Part shown: positions 49,717 to 59,824 of the stretch, one piece after another
How the letters are laid out: each line of letters opens with the position of its first letter
How positions within the stretch are numbered: position 1 is the first letter of the stretch
Assembly: GCA_964023275.1 (NCBI GenBank)
Contig: OZ029916.1
Location: 35,051,727-35,115,726 of the forward strand
Length of the DNA stretch: 64,000 bases
Reading direction: 5' to 3'
Source of the DNA: Norana najaformis
Taxonomy: Eukaryota > Annelida > Clitellata > Crassiclitellata > Hormogastridae
The notes under the pieces: model-generated
Databases searched by the model: none
What the model saw: the letters and a program-made list of their open reading frames with translations, nothing else
What the model was told of the DNA's origin: nothing
Translations under genes and position numbers: made by a program

Positions 49717-50194
49717 TTTCTGCTCTGATTAAATCTACACAGATATAGACATCAGCCAAAATTAGGACCCGACACAATTCCTATCAAAATTTGTATCTGG
49801 CCCCATTTCTACCACAAAATGGGGCCACTACAACTGGACCTAATACAACATCATGCAACTGGCCATGTCTTCAGACACCCTAGACCAAATGGGTCAAAAA
49901 CAAATCACTTATCATAAGAGTAAACAGCTCCCACACATTCAACATTCTTCTTCTTCACTTGCATTAGACTCTTTTCTCAACCAATTTAAAATATTTTTCA
50001 TAAATCAATAACTCAGTCAATCATTCAGTCAACCAACCAAGCAATAAAACTGTCTGCAATTATTGCTGCAGAACTTAAACTTACAACAAAATTTAGAAAT
50101 TTTAGCTGATCGATAAAGCAGCCCATTCATACAGCAATCAGTCAATCATACAGTCAATCAATCACTCAAAGCAACCACTCAGCAACCATACACT

Positions 50195-50330
50195 GTCAGT
50201 GGGAAGATCAGATGGCAAGGGAGAGGACTGGCCACCCGCTCTCATATGTCAAGACTACGAAAAATTAAGTAACTAACACTTCATATCCATGGCTGCCTCT
50301 CAGGCTAGCGCTTCAGGGCAATGTTTCCGT
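50195..50330 (+). mobile_element. SINE family A body in the ACLY leader intron
   Basis: GTGGGAAGATCAGATGGCAA and ATGGCTGCCTCTCAGGCTAG match the 33.2 kb SINE body and 3' domain. The tRNA head is missing. Confidence 0.65.
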
Positions 50331-51189
50331 TAAGATGCACATGCGCGCCCTGCGTGCACTACTTTTGAGGATAGCGCGCACAACAATTTTCACCCATTGC
50401 ACAAGTTTTATGAGTGTTCCGGTTATTTCAAAGTTAAATTTAGCTCATTGTTATAGCGGTTGCATATTTAGCATACTATGTTCAGAAGGTCAAAACAAGG
50501 CCCAAGTTGCAAAACCACATGACATCCTCCCAGACAGGCTACACAGTCATGTGGCCCACGTATTATACATTGGGGCAATAGTATCGCATCTATGTTGGTA
50601 CACACAGCGTGTGCACTGAACACCAACTTCAGTCTGAAAGCAGTCCGTACTGCTTGAATCTAATAATTAGAGTCCCTTTTGCTGGATGCAGTAGTATCAA
50701 ACTTCCCCACCTCATAATATAGTTAGTCCTACAAGATCATCAGGGTAGCCTAAGCCACCGCTCAATACTTATTTGGAGTGCAAAAAGTGGATGGAGAGGG
50801 TAATGCAAAACAGGGACAAGGGTGGGAAGGGGTCTAAAGTAGGTCAATTTTTTGGATGTTCTTTATGACAAACTAAATGACAGGTCACAAATGTCACTGC
50901 TGTGGCAGGCCAATGCAAGCACAGCTAAAATAAATCAGATGGACCGTTGCTTCAGGTACTGCTCTACTAACTAACTTTGGGCACAGTGACTACTCCACTA
51001 CCAAAGACAGGATTTGATAACTGTTACCCTTTAGTGCTTAATGCATACTAATAATAATACATAATAATAATAAAGATGATAATAATAATAATAAAGATAT
51101 GAAATAAGAAATAAAAATAAAGAGATGTCTAGGTAGACAGAATTCAAAGACTTAAACTTGTTCAGTTACTCAGAAGTTCGAAAAAAAGA

Positions 51190-52260
51190 GAAACTCAGTT
51201 TTGGATTGGTTTAAGAGCAATCCATTTTCTGGCATCCAAGAATTAACTCAGTTAAAGATGCCAGATAATACAGTGAAGTACTGGAAGAAGAGGAAATATC
51301 AAAGGAAATGTACAGTTGAGTGTCATCAGCATAAGGATGGTGTTTCAGACAGCTTTGATTCACTAAAGCATTTAATGGGGTGGTGTACAAGGAGATAAGT
51401 AAGGGGTCAACAACAAAGCCTCGAGTGACACTGCAGGTGAGTGGTACTCAAACCTACAATGCCCCACAGACAAAGACAGATTAAGTGTGGGGTATAAGAG
51501 ACGACTTAAACCAGTTCAAGGCCAGATCGGGTACAACAAACCAGTGCTCAAGCCGATGAAGCAAGATGGCATGGTCAACAGTGTCGAAGGCAGAGATAAG
51601 TCAAGAAGAGCAAATGCAATTACTTCACCACTGTTCATACAGCGGATATTGTTGTGGACAGACAGATGAGATGTCTCAGTGTAGTGGAATTTGCGATATG
51701 CTGAGTGGAAAGGGAGAAGTAAACACTTTGAAGACAGGTGTTCCTTCAGTCGACTTCTAACAACACTTTCAAGAAATTTAGAAATAAGATTCAAGTTTGA
51801 GATTGGTCAGTTGTCTGCCACAGAGTCAGCATCAAAGGATGGTTTCCTCAACAAAGGGTAGACTACTGCATAGCAGAAACATGATGGGAAGTAACCTTCA
51901 GCAAGGAACCAACTGACTAATGTCAAGATGCTAGTAACGATCACATCAAAGTAGCTTTTGAGGTGAGTTGAAATTGCATCTAGGCGGCACTGTTTGTCAG
52001 AATATGAAAAAACAAGTGACCAAATTGCACCCAAAGTTGCGTTAGTAAGGGAATACAGAGTGGAAGGGAGCAATCACGAGATGATAAGCTATCTGATAGT
52101 GGAATATCAGAGAATTTCTGCCTCAGGTTGGATATCTTGTCACTTAAAAAGTTAGTGAAAGCATCAGCCAAAGTGGATGTGGATAGCATACATGTCTTCC
52201 CATGGAGTTACTTCTTCAAGGCATTCCAAAGGGACTTTAGGCAAGACGAGTTTTCTTAAA
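51190..52260 (-). mobile_element. LINE reverse-transcriptase fragment in the ACLY leader intron
   Basis: In shifting frames the minus strand shows, in order: FSDKISNLRQKFSDIPLSD, LAEGYFPSCF, NLISKFLESVVRSRL, LLPFHSAYRKFH, a frameshifted LLDLSAAFDTVDH-type motif A, and HPYADDTQLYIS with the YADD box at 51322-51333. This is the typical order of a CR1/L2-type RT. Several frame breaks show decay. It is inserted in the same orientation as ACLY. Confidence 0.85.
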
Positions 52261-52309
52261 CTAGGTTGGTGAGATACAAGGATTCGGTCTAGGAAACTAG
52301 GTTACAAAC

Positions 52310-52560
52310 AATACATCACATCATAGTAGTCGGGCCAGAATGCCATCTAAATGGGTCAACATGGGTCTGATAAGTTACTCTCTACTTCTTAATAAGTGCA
52401 GAACATCACCTCATAGCAGTCTGGGTGGCCATACTGCCACTAAAGTAAGTCAAGGAGAGTTCACTAAGTTACTCTCAAATTCTTCATAAATATACATCAC
52501 CTCATAGTATTTTTGGGTGGTCACTGTGCCACCCAAGCAAGACAATGTTTTATCATAACT
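52310..52560. repeat. 91-bp tandem repeat
   Basis: Three diverged units start at 52311, 52404 and 52494 with TACATCACMTCATAG, each carrying a GGTGGCCA-like word and TTACTCTC. Inside the ACLY leader intron. Confidence 0.7.
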
Positions 52561-54154
52561 AGACAGAGAAGGGCCCATAACAATTACTGTTGAATTACGA
52601 TAAGCATCGCCTGACTTCTGATAACGCACAGTGCGAGTAATAGACTGCCACACAACGTCTGTCGGACAGCCATTGGACACACTGTGTCATGGGTGGGTTT
52701 CCTGGCCTACATCAACCCAACCACCTCACTCCTCTCCATGCTAATGACTTGTTACCTTTGCTTATGTTTGAAGGCTAGTGACAACAGATTTGTCATGTCA
52801 AGTACTGGTAGTTTATGGTACACTCAGCACTTAAAACAAGCCAGACTGGACTGTTCAATAAGGATTTGGCTACCAAACAGAATGCTTTGCTTTTGGTGTA
52901 ATTATTTGGCATGGCACAGCTGCACTTCACTTTTAATAGAACAAGCAGACGGCTCAGTTTTAAAACTTCATGCAGGGCAAATCCACAGTTGGAGGCTAAC
53001 TTACAGAACATCCCATGTTCATAAGTTGGTTATAGGACATGGGGTAGGTGGATTGAATAGGCCCAGGTGGCCTAGCATTCCACAGTCTGTCGGTCGCTCA
53101 TCCAATCACTAGCCATGCTCAGCGTTGCTTAACTTCACTGCACTTGCCTGTGTCATATCCACAGCACCATGCTGCTACTGTTAATTATGACATATAACAT
53201 ATCACCACAGGAATTTATTTCTGCAATTTACATATTTACTTTATTATTATCTATTTAAAATTTGAAATTACAACTTAACAGCAAACACTGCAACAATATT
53301 CTACCATTGATACATCCTAGTCTTTGTTTTATCTCACAGCACTACAACACAATGCAGCCACAAGTACCTTTAACCTGGCACTTGCAGACTTGATTTGCTA
53401 TAGCACCCATGGTTAAGCTGGTCTCCCTGAGGCGAATTTTGTGTGGTGCTGAAAAAAACTTGAAGGTTTACCAGTAATTCTCGAGAAACGAACATTTGTG
53501 GTTGCTCTACTTATAAACAATGTGACCACCCCAGATTGCAAGAGAAATTACAGCACAGCATGTTACTTGAAGGACTCCCAATAAAAGAGTAATCAGTCAG
53601 TAATGTTCTGACTAAAACAAAGTTTTTTAAATACTTTTATTGGTATCGATGAATGAAGAAATCACAGAGTAACACAAAGTCTTTCAAAACACTGATGTTT
53701 TTATGATGCTGTTCTTGTCGTTGTGGGAACCACTTATGGATTTTTACTCACTTATGTATTGTATACTTCAAAAACAAGCTATTGGTAGCTTTCCGCGCTC
53801 TAATTTCTCTCGCAGTCTGGTGTGGCCATGTTGTTTATAAATAGGACTACCGCAAGCGGCCGTTTCCCGATTATTACCGATTCACATTACATTCACTTGG
53901 GTGTCTAGGAAAAGCAGCGCTCGAGAAGTGTTCCTACGAGAACCTAACGTTCAATTACCGATTGCAAATTTAATAACAGCAAAATTGTGAAACAATGCAT
54001 GAATAAAACGCAAATAACCGAACAGTGAGCGTAATCATGTCGCTAAATTTTGCAAAGACAATCGACTGATGTTTCTTGTATTATCACATTGGTGCTACCG
54101 AAGTATTTGACCTGATTAGATTACGCACTTAAAATCGATGACTTGCTTACTTAC

Positions 54155-54440
54155 GTTCTCCTATCTAAGCATATCTGCATTCGGCCGGCGTAAACAAGTG
54201 CCGGCGACGACGCAACCAAAGTCACAAACCCACCTAAGCGCCGAATGACTTGACGAACGATAGCTTTACCCAGATAGAGAACTGAAAACAGTGGACTCGA
54301 TCGGCTGACTAAATGCGAAACCCTGAAACGCCCGATATGAAATGAAATTCGGATGACACTGAGAGACAAAGATACTAATCAGGCGACGCTCGTACGACTG
54401 ACCACAGCTCCCTTTCACGTCCAAGGCGTGTTGCATGGAC
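54155..54440 (-). other. ACLY: Probable non-coding first exon of ACLY
   Basis: A strong minus-strand donor (GAGAAC followed by GTAAGTAAG) at 54154/54155 lies about 310 nt downstream of a TATA box, and ACLY coding exon 1 has an acceptor a few bases before its ATG. Joining them gives a 5' UTR with a roughly 4.4 kb leader intron. The start near 54440 is inferred from TATA spacing. There are ATGs in this exon, so short upstream ORFs are possible. No transcript evidence is available here. Confidence 0.45.
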
Positions 54441-54463
54441 CACGTCGATGCAAATCGACGATG

Positions 54464-54532
54464 CTTTATACGGGAAGTGATTAGACAACGGCGTCATATC
54501 CGCAGCTCCTGATTGGGCGCGGCCATATTTGG
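54464..54532 (-). promoter_or_regulatory. ACLY: Candidate ACLY core promoter
   Basis: Read on the minus strand: a perfect CArG box CCATATTTGG-type motif at 54523-54532 (both strands read as CC, six A/T, GG), a CCAATCAG box at 54509-54516 beside a GGGCGC-like element, an ETS-like CACTTCCC next to the TATA, and TATAAAG at 54464-54470. The order and spacing suit a TSS near 54435-54440. The CArG box would suggest SRF-type control and the CCAAT box NF-Y; both are inferences from motifs only. Confidence 0.5.
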
Positions 54533-54617
54533 TTGGAGAGACTCGTAAGCTGTATTTTAAATGAATTGCACACCCATTTTAGAGTGATTTTCACAAATTC
54601 GATTCTTTTGATACAGG

Positions 54618-54767
54618 CAATGGCGTAGCTAGCCTTCCGAGGGCCCTTGTGCAAACTGAACTTTGGCTGTTTTGCTTTAAGTAATTGAGCAACCGGGCCT
54701 TGGCGGGGTCTTGCATCGTGGGCCCTTGTGCTTTGCACAACCTGCACAATCTATTGCTACGCCTCTT
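54618..54767. mobile_element. Non-autonomous hAT-like element beside the ACLY promoter
   Basis: Ends CAATGGCGTAGC and GCTACGCCTCTT resemble hAT termini (CAGTGGCGTAGC type), with inner GGGCCCTTGTGC repeats. The flanks GATACAGG and AATACAGA form a 6-of-8 imperfect 8-bp target-site duplication, the size used by hAT elements. No transposase. Confidence 0.6.
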
Positions 54768-54799
54768 AATACAGAAATTCATTCGCTTCATCTCGGAGA

Positions 54800-55020
54800 G
54801 TAGCAAACACTCAAATTATGGAATTTCTCATTTATCTCAACCTACCAGCTCTAGGCCTATCAGTTCCTATGTCTCCCTCCTTCCGTCCCTCCCTCTTGTT
54901 GATTTCCTGGCAACTGGATTATGGTCTTCATATGGTATCTCTGGAAAACCCATCTGACTTGACGCAGCGCTTGTGAATAAGCTAGGCTTTTGAGTAGCGC
55001 TTTAGAAATTTTCGAAAATT
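54800..55020 (+). mobile_element. LINE 3' end remnant
   Basis: Carries the variant 3' UTR also seen at 27.97-28.1 kb (GACTTGACGCAGCGCTTGTG then AATAAGCTAG). It lies upstream of the ACLY promoter. Confidence 0.6.
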
Positions 55021-55079
55021 TTCAATACAGTAGGACTATAGCCTAATTTAATAGTATGCTCTGCTACCTTTCATGACAT

Positions 55080-55390
55080 CGTTCGTAATCGTAAACTCAA
55101 GATTTCTATAGCACCTAACGAAAGCTAAATTTTGGGAACCAGCATATTCACAGGCGCTCAGTCAAAACAAAATCAATAGAAAGGAAGGGTCAGAATCGGT
55201 TCCTGGTCGAGATTCAAGAATCAGGTGTGCAGGCAGTCAGACGGCTACGGTGGATGGTGTTTGGGATTGGATCGGGAGGATAGATAAGGGGAAGAATAGG
55301 AATCAGTATAGGATCTGCAGACGAGGAATGTTTTCAGTTTTGAGTGAAAGACCTGTACAGAAATTGCAAAGGATGAGGTGTTTGCTATAG
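55080..55390 (-). mobile_element. LINE 3' end, minus copy
   Basis: Inverted tail TCGTAATCGTAAACTCAAG then the shared inverted 3' UTR and a short C-terminal remnant ending near 55390. Confidence 0.7.
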
Positions 55391-55427
55391 TTGTGATCAT
55401 TCTTGTACAGAATGAAGTACTCTATAC

Positions 55428-55485
55428 CCTTGTACAGCGCCCTTTTCTTCGGCCTCGGCTGTGCTACGGCGCTATATAAATTGTC

Positions 55486-55549
<64 letters not shown>
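55428..55549 (+). repeat. SINE 3' end with (ATT)n tail
   Basis: TGTACAGCGCCCTTTTCTTC, then CTGTGCTACGGCGCTATATA and a long ATT array (55485-55549). The poly-Tyr and poly-Ile frames here are the array. Confidence 0.68.
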
Positions 55550-55550
<1 letters not shown>

Positions 55551-55689
55551 ACACTGAACCAGTTGTGCGTTTCAATACGTCGTATAGGTATCAAAGTAAA
55601 GGGCTTGAGGCAATGTAAATCCTTCTCTGACAGCTCTATGTCCAAAGCAGTCCTCAGAGACACTCAGTATCAATTACCTCACCACCCAT

Positions 55690-56020
55690 CATAAGTTCAT
55701 AAGGTACCTCAAGTCCCCCTATCACTGCTGAGGCTCCATTCAAAAAGTCCCATCTTTTCAAGAAATCTTCCACTGATTCATCCAATCTGCCTCCATCCAA
55801 ATTTCTATCGTTTTACAACCTAAACACAACCCTCTGGTACAGTTGCTCTATCTCTCCCTCCCTCTGATCTCCCGGCAGTCGGATCTTGTACTTCTTATAG
55901 TAGGCCTATCTCTGATTTGACCCATCTCCCGCGAAGAAGCTGGCGTTTACTACCACTACAAGCACCAACTGGTAATCCCAACTTTTAAGTAGCGGTTCAG
56001 GAAGTTAGTTTTCGATTCGG
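55690..56020 (+). mobile_element. LINE C-terminal and 3' UTR remnant
   Basis: Contains the FKKSHLFKKSS-type C-terminal remnant and the 3' UTR variant seen at 27.9 kb (CTCTGATCTCCCGGCAGTCG). Heavily decayed. Confidence 0.55.
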
Positions 56021-56539
56021 AACCCTTATCAACGCACGTACATAGCGACCACCGACTGCATTTTGTTTCAAACACGTAGTAGGGTTTTTGGAATTAAATG
56101 GAGAGTTATAGCCTATATATAGCTGTTCTGTGCAGAAGAAATACTTCATTTTTCAAATGTTTATAGATCAATGTCTGAGGTTCTTCACTGCCCGTGGATA
56201 ATATATAATTTAAGTAAGTAAGTAAGCTGGCATTTATAGCGCACTTAAACAAAACTAGTCTTGCACTAAAGCGCGTGACATGAACTAAGTTAATCATAGT
56301 ACAGTCTAAATAGATGAGTTTTAAGTGCAACTTTGAATGCAGACGGACATTGTAATGTAAGTCTAATGAAAATGTACATTTCCTAAATTTCTCATCGCCA
56401 CACAGAAGCCGTGTCTGCGCACGGCCATCTAAATACCACAACTGGAAAAATTTAGGCCTCGCAAACTGTTTTCTCTGTTGCTACTTACCGCTTGACGCAG
56501 GCCTACATCGTTATTCTTAGGTTGTGTCCTACGCTTAAG

Positions 56540-56850
56540 CGCTCTACCTAAGGCGTTATCTGTATTCTGGGGCTTGTAACTTTGGGCCAGTTCAATGATT
56601 ATATACGTATATCCTCCATGGGCCAGTTACGACCATAGACATCTTGAATATTAATATGTATGATGTCTATGGTTACGACCTCCGAGTCACCGAGCTGACT
56701 ACACACCACCCAGGGGTAAAAGTGTTGCGTCACGTTACCTGTATTCTCAGGCTTGTAACTTTGGGTCATTTACGACCTCCGAGTCACCGAGCTGGGCTAT
56801 ATGGGTCTACACGCCACCAAGGGGTAAAAGTGTGGAGTCACTCTGGATTT
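56540..56850. repeat. Tandem duplication with two small insertions
   Basis: CTGTATTCT.GG.GCTTGTAACT then TTTGGG, ACGACCTCCGAGTCACCGAG and AGGGGTAAAAGTGT occur twice. The first copy holds two short inserts flanked by 8-9 bp duplications (GGGCCAGTT at 56584 and 56620; GTTACGACC at 56626 and 56672); the second insert is a perfect hairpin, CCATAGACATC at 56633-56643 with GATGTCTATGG at 56662-56672. Confidence 0.7.
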
Positions 56851-58069
56851 GGCACGTGCATTTAAATCGCGGTTGGAACAAGAGCACCTCTTCATCGAGC
56901 ACCTCCCCGATAAAAGACGGCATTGCCGATGCACAATAACTGTGAAATTCTCTTACTAAAAGTCTGAAATTTGAAGTGAATGATAAAATAAAAACACTTG
57001 TTTTCCTGTGAAAAATAAACAAATTTATGATGAAAAGTATGAAATGTTGGGTGAATTTTTTTTAAATTAAAAGAAAATTACACAAGTTCTGATACACATT
57101 ATTTGGTACAAATTATATTATGTCGTCCAAATAACATACACAGTTTCAATTTTGAACTAATATTAAAATATCAAATTCCATTTGACTTTAGACTGAAATG
57201 CTCTACTGAATAATATCTTAATTGATTTCAAGTTTAATTACATGAAATACACTAAATTAATCTATAATATTTCATCTGAAAGAATACAGTGAAATGAATC
57301 TACACACATCGACAGAATATACTAAACAAACTCTGGTATGGAAAGGTAAGGTTAGGTAAGTCAAATTAATTGTCCATTTGTTACACACCTTTAACAGTCC
57401 ATAGTGATGTCCTGAAGTATATTTTTGCTGAAGCACTAACAGGACAACAGCATCAGGACAACAGCTTCTTCCCATTTGGCAAAATTAAACTAGCATTATT
57501 CCTTACAAACATGCATTTTAAACCACTGAACACATTAACAAAATCCATATAATTAATCAAAGTGAAAGCAATACTCAAATCCTGTGGAGTACTGTCACAA
57601 AACATTAGCACATGGGTACGTGTACTAACACTTGTGGTAATTTTGCTAACCATGAAGCACTCATGGAAAGTGGCATTCACAATCCAAACTCTCAGCAGTT
57701 TATATTTTACACAAAGGAATCATAAATTTAAAAAATACTTCAGAATAATTACAAATTCATAAGCATTTTTAAAAAACTTTTAAAATCTTTCATAAAACGT
57801 GGAAACCACAGAGAATCTGGACTTGTAGACTAGCCAAGTTAATACTGCACAGTTATCTCGCCATCATAAACCGTAGACCAGGAAAGTAGCAAGCTGCTTT
57901 GCATTTTGGTAAAGAAGTATTCGAAACAAATTTCTCACCAAAAATTGCTGTAAATCTTTGTTTCATACTTAACTTCTGTTGAAACTTCGGGTGCACAGTG
58001 GCATTACACATTTAATGCACCTTGTTAACCAATCGCAATCTAATAATAATCTGAATACATTTAATAATG

Positions 58070-58245
58070 ACAATAGTAGTAGTAGTGATAATATTAGTAA
58101 TAAAGAAATAATAGTAAATAATAAAAAACAATATGGCATAAATAAATAAACAATAAACAAATACACAATAATAATAACAGTAGTAGTAGTAGTAGTAATA
58201 GTGGCAGTCGTAGTAGTAGTAGTAATAATAATAATAATAATAAGT
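58070..58245. repeat. AGT/AAT microsatellite
   Basis: Interrupted AGTAGT and AATAAT stretches producing Tyr- and Leu-rich minus frames. Confidence 0.85.
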
Positions 58246-58384
58246 GAAGACTTGGCATTCCATATCTAACAAAACTCACTAACTTCATAATAATAACAAT
58301 TATAAGAAAGATGGACAGTCCTGAGGGAATATTTTTAAGTTGGATAGAAAACTAATAAATATCATAATAATCATAACCATTGTC

Positions 58385-58470
58385 ATCGCGGTCATCATCA
58401 TCATCATTTATTTTTATCATTCATCGTCATCATCATCACAATCATCATCACCATTTATTTTACTTATCCC
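58385..58470. repeat. ATC microsatellite
   Basis: ATCATC units with ATTTATTTTT interruptions. Confidence 0.8.
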
Positions 58471-58959
58471 AAAGTAGTAGAATATTGTCCAAATATTAAC
58501 CTGTACAAAGTCATGAGAAGTCGACCGCAGAGTCCTGCTTCCGTTTTGAGCCAATGATTTAAAAAGTGAATTTAGAATGGTGACTAAACCAAAGACGAGA
58601 ACATATAGGAAAATATATACACAGTGAAGCTTTGAAAATCTAAGAGTTCAACACCTGGAACTCTGGAGTTCAGAGAAGCACATAATGCTCAGACTTAAGA
58701 TACAAGTGATACATCAGAACGTCCTTATAATTCAAACTCTTTTCAAACAGGGTCAGGGATAAGAGTTCCATATTCAGCATTAGAACATGACCTCTTTATA
58801 TAACAGAAAAGAAACAGTCATAGTCTTCACTTTGCACTCACAGGTGAAAAAATGAAGAGGTTACCATTAGCATATTCAGAGTATGCACTAATTAATCTGA
58901 CCATTAGTGTAATGTCTTCTTTTTGGAACACTTACCCACCATAGGTCATCTTCTGGCCT

Positions 58960-59095
58960 TTGGGGCCTCATAAATCTTGACTGGGATTGCGATTCAGAAT
59001 GCAGTTTTGCTTAGAATTAACCATCAGTTGATGCCTTGTGCATTACGGTAATTGCGTTAAAGAAGTTTCCAGATTAAATTAGATGTTAATGTTGC
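58960..59095 (+). repeat. LINE 3' UTR fragment (GGCATCAAC family), plus copy
   Basis: The reverse complement of the 48.2 kb 3' UTR: CATCAGTTGATGCCTTGTGC then AAGTTTCCAGATTAAATTAG. Confidence 0.6.
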
Positions 59096-59751
59096 ACAGT
59101 TGCTTCTTTTTCTTATAAGTTGCATGACCTACAAATGAATGTCATTTACAGGGGATGCCCTGTACTTGAACTCCGAAAAAAGGTTAATCAGTTGTCACCC
59201 ACTCAAACATTAACACTGTTTGGTGCCCAAACAAATAATCTCGTTTACTTGCCTTAAACAAAATTGGTGAAGAATTTTTATCATATCTCCAAAGTAAAAC
59301 TCTGAAAGTCTGAAGGTTCTGAAATCAGGTTAACTTCAGATTACTATAAGTCAATCAACACAGTGGCTGTCAAGCACCGTCTTTTATCCTTCAGGTGCAA
59401 ATCGGACATAAACAGCAGCATAACTAATGGTTATTGGTTGTTATAGGCTTAGCCAATAGATGGCATTATGCAAAATCCACCTCGAAAGCCTACAACAGAT
59501 GGAGCTAGGCAAAGTTGGGTATAGGAACTCTCAACAGACGGAGCCACGAAAGCAAAATACTTTCAACAGTATAGCACCACCAATTCTGCGTCTTTGCCAA
59601 ATCCAGTGGAAAACTGCAGGGAATGTAAAGACTGGTGAAGGGAAAAAATGGAAACTATTGGTGAAATTCCAGGTGGATGGAAGTGTTTGCGCTGACGGTG
59701 TTCAGTGTGACAGGCATCTGCCACTGGATAAACATTGGGCAGTGATTGTGT

Positions 59752-59824
59752 CTACTCCAGGTAGATATCCTCTGTCGGATAGACAAAAGCCAGATACTCT
59801 TGGTAGAATTTTCTAAAGGCATCT
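59752..59824 (-). CDS. MAPK8IP1: JIP last coding exon, kinesin-binding C-terminus
   Basis: [20 protein letters not shown] then YLE and TAG. The final PTEDIYLE is identical to vertebrate JIP1, where the C-terminal tail binds kinesin light chain TPR repeats. Acceptor TTGTCAG. Confidence 0.93.

Larger units (their letters stand above)
49717..54154 (-). other. ACLY leader intron (inferred)
   Basis: About 4.4 kb between the probable non-coding exon and coding exon 1. It holds a SINE body near 50.2 kb, a LINE reverse-transcriptase fragment (51.19-52.26 kb), a 91-bp tandem repeat (52.31-52.56 kb) and unremarkable AT-rich sequence from 52.6 to 54.1 kb in which I see no conserved exon. Confidence 0.45.
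56850..59751. other. JIP 3' flank and putative 3' UTR
   Basis: No open frame with protein character. It contains AT-rich sequence, an AGT/AAT microsatellite (58.07-58.25 kb), an ATC array (58.38-58.47 kb), and a plus-oriented LINE 3' fragment at 58.96-59.10 kb. Minus-strand AATAAA words at 58407-58412 and 58454-58459 are possible JIP polyadenylation signals, giving a 1.3 kb 3' UTR, but they sit in repeat sequence and are weak evidence. Confidence 0.4.

Noticed and set aside
52310-52560. CRISPR-like repeat-spacer pattern
   Set aside because: The units are directly adjacent tandem copies with gradual divergence and no unique spacers, in a eukaryotic intron.
54151-54369. Minus frame in the proposed ACLY first exon
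   Set aside because: A short frame with no conserved character that runs through the strong donor; treated as non-coding leader.
59460-59816. 118-residue plus frame opposite the last JIP exon
   Set aside because: It is the antisense shadow of the JIP C-terminal exon; it has no recognisable motif and the JIP reading is far stronger.
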